DNA of 64,000 bases, taken from Alphaproteobacteria bacterium (GTDB lineage Bacteria; Pseudomonadota; Alphaproteobacteria; Puniceispirillales; Puniceispirillaceae). The stretch is from assembly GCA_009919335.1 (NCBI GenBank), contig RGCC01000001.1:1-64000 (forward strand). Reading direction: 5' to 3'. The notes under the pieces are model-generated. The model ran no database searches. It was given only the letters and a program-made list of their open reading frames with translations, and was not told the DNA's origin. Positions within the stretch are counted from its first letter, which is position 1. Each line of letters begins with the position of its first letter. Both the position numbers and the translations under genes were made by a program. Positions 59,561 through 64,000 of this stretch are shown here, piece after piece.

Positions 59561-62500
59561 CTAAGCGACCGCAGTGTCACGGATTCTCTCGGCTGTCTGC
59601 AGGTCAACCGACACCAGCTTGGAAATGCCGCGCTGTTCCATGGTGATGCCGAAAAGCCGGTCCATGCGCGCCATTGTCATGCGGTGATGGGTAATGACAA
59701 GGAATCGGGTGTCGGTTTGATCACAAATATCACGCAAAAGGTCACAGAATCGCACGACATTCGAATCGTCAAGCGGCGCATCCACTTCATCAAGAACGCA
59801 AATTGGCGCTGGATTGGTCAAAAAGACCGCAAAAATAATCGCCAATGCTGTCAGAGCCTGCTCACCGCCAGATAAAAGCGATAGTGATTGCAACCGTTTG
59901 CCGGGTGGGCTTGCCAGAATCTCTAACCCCGCCTCAAGCGGGTCATCGGCATTGGTCAACTGTAATTCAGCGTTACCACCGCCGAATAGCTTTTTAAACA
60001 GACGTTTGAAGTGATCATTCACTTCGCCAAAGCTTTTGAGCAGGCGTTCCCGCCCTTCACGGTTCAACTGGCTGATTGCGGAACGTAACTTGCCAATCGC
60101 TGCAATCAGATCGTCGCGCTCGGTTTCCATGCTGGTGATCCTCGCCGCAACATCCTCCATCTCGGCCTCGGCTCGCAAATTGACGGGCCCGATATTATCA
60201 CGTTCACGGATAAGACGGTGAACCCGCTCTTCCAGAACATCCAGACCACCAAGCGCCGCACCATCCTCTACACCGGCAATTTCGGCAACCGCATCCGGGG
60301 CGCAGTTCAATTTATCCTGAATCCGGTCTTTTAATTCGGCCAGCGCAGCATTGCAGCGTTCCTCGCCAGCTTCGGCGCGGATTTGGGTTTCGCGGGCAGT
60401 CGCCATGGCGTTATCAGCATCACGCTGCAATGATTCGGCCTCGTTAAGGCTGGTTTCGGCAAGGCGCAGCGCGTCGGCAGCGCTTTGCCGGTTTGCCTCG
60501 GAAATCTCCAGCAGGTCACCGATTTCAAGTCGCTGTTTCGCGAGTGTTTCGGGAACAGCCTGCAGCCGCTGTTGTTCCTGATTACCATCAGCAAGTCGCG
60601 CTTCCAGCTCGGCGATGCGGCTGTTTGCGCCATCGAGGCGTTGTTGCCAGGCGCTGGCTTCCTGCGCGCAGCTGGCTTGGCGGCGGGTGGCGGTTCCGAT
60701 GACATCAGCAAGGCGTGATTCCGCCTGCATCGCCTCGGCAAGTGCGGCCCTCGACGCCTCGGCAGCTGCTCTGGCATCGGTTTCAGCAACGCCAAGCGCA
60801 GCATCATCGGCAAGCGCAGATATTTCCACATCGCAGCTGGCAAGCGCTACCGATAATTCATCCAAGCTGGTGTTTAATTCGCCAGCACGCTCCCGACCAG
60901 CCGCTAGTTTCAACGCATCGGACTCGGCGCGGCGGCGGCTGTCACCAAAGGCTTGTTCCGCCTGCATACTGTTAGTACGGCAGTTTTGCACATTCTGGCG
61001 CGCGGTGCTAAGCGCGGTTTCGCTAGAACTGGCAATTGTGCCACTTTGATCAAGTTTTTTTGAAGCCTTGTCGGCATCATTTTGCAAGGCTTCAAGCCGG
61101 CGGCGTTGGCGAATCCGCTCGGCGCCCTTGTCAGATTGATTGGCATGACGCACAAACCCGTCCCAGCGCCATAGGCTGCCTGATTTGGTCACCACTGCTT
61201 GTCCCGGAAGGAGGCTAAATTGTAATGCCTCTGCACTGGTCGCATCATCAACGACACCAACGCCAGCAAGTGATGCGCTCAACGCCGGTGCGCCGCTAAC
61301 AAAATTGGCAAGCGGGATCGTTCCATCAGGCGGCGACAGGCGCGGCGTGCTGCCGTTCCGCCAGAATTCCTGATTACCGCTGTCGACCGGCGCCGATAAT
61401 TCATCCGCCAGATAACCGGCCAGCGCCGTTTCCATACCATCGCGAACTGATAATTGATCGGCGATGGGGGCTGATGCTTGATCACCAAGATCGGCCAGCA
61501 GATATTCCAATGCGTCAATTTCGGCCTGAAGGCGGGTCATGTGCGATTCGCTATCACGCTTGGCGTTTAGCGCAGTTTCCGCGGCGGTAGTGGCATCGGT
61601 CAGCGCCTGTTCAGCCGCTTCCAATGCTGACTTTGCTGTCATGAAATCAGCCTCGGCTTCTTGTTTTTCCCGATCTGACTGGCCGGCCGCTGCAAGCATA
61701 GTCTCAAGTGATAATTGCGACAGCGCGTTCGTTGCCGACTGGATACGGGCCTCTAAATCCTGTTTGCGGCTGGTTAGGCTGTTGCGGGTGGTCGCGGCGG
61801 CGCGAAGGGCGGCACTCGCCTCGGCGAGACTGGTTTCATTCTGGCTGGCAGTAAGGCGGGCGGCGTCTAGAATATCGCTGGCAGCTGCCTGTTTTGGCGC
61901 CGCCTCAGTGATCTGCATCGCCAATGCGTCGGTTTCCTCGGCAAGCCGTGCAATAGCCGCTTTTGCATCATCAAGAAGACTGGTCTCTCGGGCGATGTCT
62001 TGGGTTAACTGGGCTTGGCGGCTGGCAAGCTGGGCCAGCGCATCGCTCACGCGCCCTTCTTCGCGGTCCAGCTCTTCACGGCCAAGGGCGAGGCGCTGAT
62101 ATTCCGCCGCCTTTTCCGCCTCGGCAGCCCGCAGGGGCGGCAGTGAGGCGGCAATCTCGCTGCGTGCGGTGGCACTTCGTGCGGCGATTTCGGCGCGGGC
62201 GCCAACATCTAGTCGTGCCGCTGCCAACGCGGCTGTTGCCGCATCTAGATCCATTTGGCCAGCGGTCCAGCGGGCCAGCAGGAATTGCGCCTCGGCTTTT
62301 CGGATGCGATCGGCAACCGAGCGGTACCGCGCCGCTTGGCGTGCCTGTTTGCGAAGCGAGTCACGTTGCTCACTCAGGCCAGCAATAACATCATCCAAAC
62401 GCTCAAGATTTGTCTCGGCAGCACGAAGGCGTAATTCAGCCTCATGTCGGCGGGCGTGCAGGCCGCGAATATTTGCCGCTTCTTCAATTAACGTGCGGCG

Positions 62501-62977
62501 GTCAACCGGCTTGGCACCAACAATCGCGCCAATACGGCCTTGGCTGACGATGCCGGACGATCTGGCGCCGGTTGCGGTATCAGCAAACAGCAACTGAATG
62601 TCACGCGCCCGCGCCGGTTTCGCGTTCACGTAATAACTGCTGCCTTTACCGCGTTCAATTTTGCGCGTTATTTCCAGCTCATCACTATTGTTGAATTCGG
62701 CTGGTGCCTGACGCAGATGATTATCAAGCTGTAGGGTGATTTCGGCGAGATTGCGCGCTGGTCGTTGTTCCGTGCCGCCAAAAATCACATCATCCATTTC
62801 GCCGCCACGCATCTGACGAGCCGAGCTCTCGCCCATGACCCAGCGCAGGCCTTCAACAATGTTCGATTTGCCACAGCCGTTTGGCCCAACGATGCCAGTC
62901 AGGCCGGAATCGATATCAACCTCTGCCGATTCCGCAAAGGATTTGAATCCGGCCATTTTCAGGCTTCGAAAAATCAC
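59561..62977 (-). CDS. smc: Chromosome segregation protein SMC
   Basis: A full-length 1138-residue SMC ATPase that compacts and segregates chromosomes with ScpA/ScpB. The N-terminal head has the P-loop GIVGPNGCGKSN (residues about 30-41). Long coiled coils flank a central hinge (residues about 500-590, GYLADELSAPVD...GVVDDATSAEALQF). The C-terminal head has signature LSLLSGGEQALTALAI and Walker B ICVLDEVDAPLDDSN. All ATPase motifs are intact. It is preceded by the DUF721 and dsbA-like genes. Confidence 0.97.
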   Translation of the reverse strand: MIFRSLKMAGFKSFAESAEVDIDSGLTGIVGPNGCGKSNIVEGLRWVMGESSARQMRGGEMDDVIFGGTEQRPARNLAEITLQLDNHLRQAPAEFNNSDELEITRKIERGKGSSYYVNAKPARARDIQLLFADTATGARSSGIVSQGRIGAIVGAKPVDRRTLIEEAANIRGLHARRHEAELRLRAAETNLERLDDVIAGLSEQRDSLRKQARQAARYRSVADRIRKAEAQFLLARWTAGQMDLDAATAALAAARLDVGARAEIAARSATARSEIAASLPPLRAAEAEKAAEYQRLALGREELDREEGRVSDALAQLASRQAQLTQDIARETSLLDDAKAAIARLAEETDALAMQITEAAPKQAAASDILDAARLTASQNETSLAEASAALRAAATTRNSLTSRKQDLEARIQSATNALSQLSLETMLAAAGQSDREKQEAEADFMTAKSALEAAEQALTDATTAAETALNAKRDSESHMTRLQAEIDALEYLLADLGDQASAPIADQLSVRDGMETALAGYLADELSAPVDSGNQEFWRNGSTPRLSPPDGTIPLANFVSGAPALSASLAGVGVVDDATSAEALQFSLLPGQAVVTKSGSLWRWDGFVRHANQSDKGAERIRQRRRLEALQNDADKASKKLDQSGTIASSSETALSTARQNVQNCRTNSMQAEQAFGDSRRRAESDALKLAAGRERAGELNTSLDELSVALASCDVEISALADDAALGVAETDARAAAEASRAALAEAMQAESRLADVIGTATRRQASCAQEASAWQQRLDGANSRIAELEARLADGNQEQQRLQAVPETLAKQRLEIGDLLEISEANRQSAADALRLAETSLNEAESLQRDADNAMATARETQIRAEAGEERCNAALAELKDRIQDKLNCAPDAVAEIAGVEDGAALGGLDVLEERVHRLIRERDNIGPVNLRAEAEMEDVAARITSMETERDDLIAAIGKLRSAISQLNREGRERLLKSFGEVNDHFKRLFKKLFGGGNAELQLTNADDPLEAGLEILASPPGKRLQSLSLLSGGEQALTALAIIFAVFLTNPAPICVLDEVDAPLDDSNVVRFCDLLRDICDQTDTRFLVITHHRMTMARMDRLFGITMEQRGISKLVSVDLQTAERIRDTAVA

Positions 62978-63008
62978 ATTAATAACCTGTTATTTTGGAA
63001 CCTTTGGG

Positions 63009-63641
63009 TCAGGCGTCCGTTGCATTTATCTTGGCAGCGAAATCTTCATAGGACAGATCGCCAGAAATGATGGTTTTACTATTCACCACAAAGGATGGAG
63101 TCGATTTGACACTCCAGCGTTTATGCGCGTTTTGACGCATCTCAACAATCGCTTCGAGAAGTCGCCGGTTGCCCATAACAGCGTCAAAATCTGCCTTGCC
63201 CATTCCGGCCAACCTTGCCATCTGTGCAAGGGCCGACAGCGGGTCCGGATTACGAGCCCACCGATCAATATCTTTCAACAGCATTGAAACCATTGGGAAA
63301 TATTTGCTCTCGGGCAGGGCGCGCGCCAATGCGTGAGCGCGCAGCGCGATCTGGTCTAGCGGGAAAGGCTGCATCTCAAAACGAACCATACCAGTGTCGA
63401 TCAGCCGCGTTTTCACATCTGGAAACGTCTTGTTGTGAAAGCTGGCACAATGCGGGCAGGTCATGGAAAATAATTCGACAACCGTGATCGGTGCATCTGC
63501 TTTGCCGAGAACGCGGGGCGATGTCACATGCTCAATCGTTACCTCAGCCGCAAATCCTGCGGTTGGTACAAGCATCATCGCGGCACCTCCAAGGAGGAGC
63601 GAACGGCGGTCGGTGGTTAAATCTTTTAGGTTTTCTGTCAT
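63009..63641 (-). CDS. DsbA-family thiol oxidoreductase
   Basis: The 210-residue periplasmic protein has a thioredoxin fold with helical insert. The active site reads FSMTCPHCASFH (CPHC, residues about 65-76), and the cis-Pro loop is STPSFVVN. The N-terminal signal peptide begins DRRSLLLGGAAMMLVP, a twin-arginine-like RRSLLLGG followed by a hydrophobic stretch ending GFAAE. Export by Tat or Sec is not decidable from sequence. Two ATG codons (63641, 63644) are possible starts. This dsbA-like gene beside smc is conserved in alphaproteobacteria. Confidence 0.9.
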   Translation of the reverse strand: MTENLKDLTTDRRSLLLGGAAMMLVPTAGFAAEVTIEHVTSPRVLGKADAPITVVELFSMTCPHCASFHNKTFPDVKTRLIDTGMVRFEMQPFPLDQIALRAHALARALPESKYFPMVSMLLKDIDRWARNPDPLSALAQMARLAGMGKADFDAVMGNRRLLEAIVEMRQNAHKRWSVKSTPSFVVNSKTIISGDLSYEDFAAKINATDA

Positions 63642-63710
63642 CATGGCCTGATCATAATCCAAGGGTAAAATCGGGGCAATGCGCGATTTCGTTGCAGGGC
63701 TAATTAATTT

Positions 63711-63740
63711 GGTAGTTGGCTTGTTGGTGGTTGGCTTGGG
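63711..63740. repeat. 15-bp imperfect tandem duplication between dsbA-like and DUF721 genes
   Basis: GGTAGTTGGCTTGTT (63711-63725) and GGTGGTTGGCTTGGG (63726-63740) match at 12 of 15 positions. Confidence 0.7.
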
Positions 63741-63825
63741 GAAATCTGGCTATCCATGTGGGCCATTCACTCTGGCTGCCCGCAGTGGTGATCAATGTTC
63801 AGCCGCATCTTGTTTTTTAGCCCAA

Positions 63826-63855
63826 TCATGTGTTATCAGCGTCATGTGTTATCAG
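63826..63855. repeat. 14-bp direct repeat at the DUF721 stop codon
   Basis: TCATGTGTTATCAG occurs at 63826-63839 and at 63842-63855, two bases apart. The TGA stop of the DUF721 gene (reverse of 63842-63844) lies in the second copy. Confidence 0.85.
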
Positions 63856-64000
63856 AATCATTAACGGGGCCGCCAAGCCGCCGCAGCGCGGCACGTAATT
63901 CCGGCGATTTGATATCTTTCAGCTTTTCATCAAGTGCCCAGATATCGGCCGCATCCGAAATTGCGGGGGTCTTTTGGTCAGTTGGCCCACTGCCCGGCGG
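63842..64000 (-). CDS. DUF721 (DciA-like) protein, C-terminal end (partial)
   Basis: On the minus strand the frame entering at 64000 is open for 52 codons to a TGA at 63842-63844. It ends ELRAALRRLGGPVNDSD. The LRAALRRLG pattern matches the C-terminus of alphaproteobacterial DUF721 proteins, which are related to DciA (a replicative-helicase loader). The order DUF721-dsbA-smc is standard, often preceded by mutY. Only the tail is visible, so the call rests partly on gene order. Confidence 0.65.
   Translation of the reverse strand, partial: PPGSGPTDQKTPAISDAADIWALDEKLKDIKSPELRAALRRLGGPVNDSDNT

Overview
This window is ordinary chromosomal DNA of an alphaproteobacterium, at moderate GC and densely coded on both strands. 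The class is indicated by conserved gene orders. These include DUF721-dsbA-smc, ispH-thrB-rnhA, the atpI-atpB-atpE-atpG(b')-atpF F0 cluster set apart from F1, coxB-coxA-ctaB-(small ORF)-ctaG-coxC-surf1-thrC-M16 peptidase, ileS-lspA-bamF-mutL, and a Mur/Fur-type regulator. The content fits a free-living aerobic marine alphaproteobacterium, possibly of the SAR116 group. That lineage guess is an inference and was not tested. I see no prophage, insertion sequence, CRISPR array or integron.

Layout. 1-2.7 kb: end of a BioY-like biotin transporter, a small hypothetical, a carboxymuconolactone decarboxylase-family enzyme, and a 355-residue protein that looks like a metallopeptidase fold without its zinc ligands. 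2.8-5.8 kb: phosphatidylethanolamine synthesis (psd, pssA), an EamA exporter and a Fur/Mur regulator. 5.8-7.3 kb: a decayed MFS gene and a likely small RNA. 7.3-13.3 kb: gluQRS, an esterase, an HNH protein, coq7, dsbB, a YqaA membrane protein, tRNA-Leu(CAA), a ChaC-like protein and mscS. 13.5-25.2 kb: ribF, ileS, lspA, bamF, mutL, then rsmD, rluB, tadA, purD and xseA. 25.2-33.3 kb: a lipid A/Kdo block (lpxL, lpxK, waaA, DUF374 acyltransferase, divergent msbA), then a tyrosine-phosphatase-like gene and pmbA. 33.3-41.2 kb: argC, an unknown gene, ubiA, rsmE, gshA, an MFS exporter and tldD.

41.5-50 kb is the aa3-type cytochrome c oxidase locus with its heme (ctaB) and copper (ctaG, surf1) assembly factors. 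A 47-residue membrane protein, too short for ordinary gene finding, is embedded in it. thrC and an M16 protease follow. 50-56 kb holds an AlgH/YqgE protein, a DsbD-like reductase, a Prx5-type peroxiredoxin, rnhA, thrB and ispH. 56-64 kb holds a lipoprotein, the F0 ATP synthase operon with a near-consensus promoter, smc, a DsbA-like protein and the end of a DUF721 gene.

The genes cover respiratory energy conversion (cox and atp loci, coq7, ubiA), envelope construction (psd/pssA, lipid A genes, lspA, bamF, Dsb proteins), translation quality (ileS, tadA, gluQRS, rRNA modification) and DNA repair and segregation (mutL, xseA, smc).

The least ordinary signals are non-coding. First, a compact promoter/anti-Shine-Dalgarno/terminator unit at 7131-7233 looks like a trans-acting sRNA. 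Second, short (11-15 bp) tandem direct repeats recur at gene 3' ends, where one unit often supplies the stop codon. Third, three convergent gene pairs share a CTAG at their overlapping stop codons.
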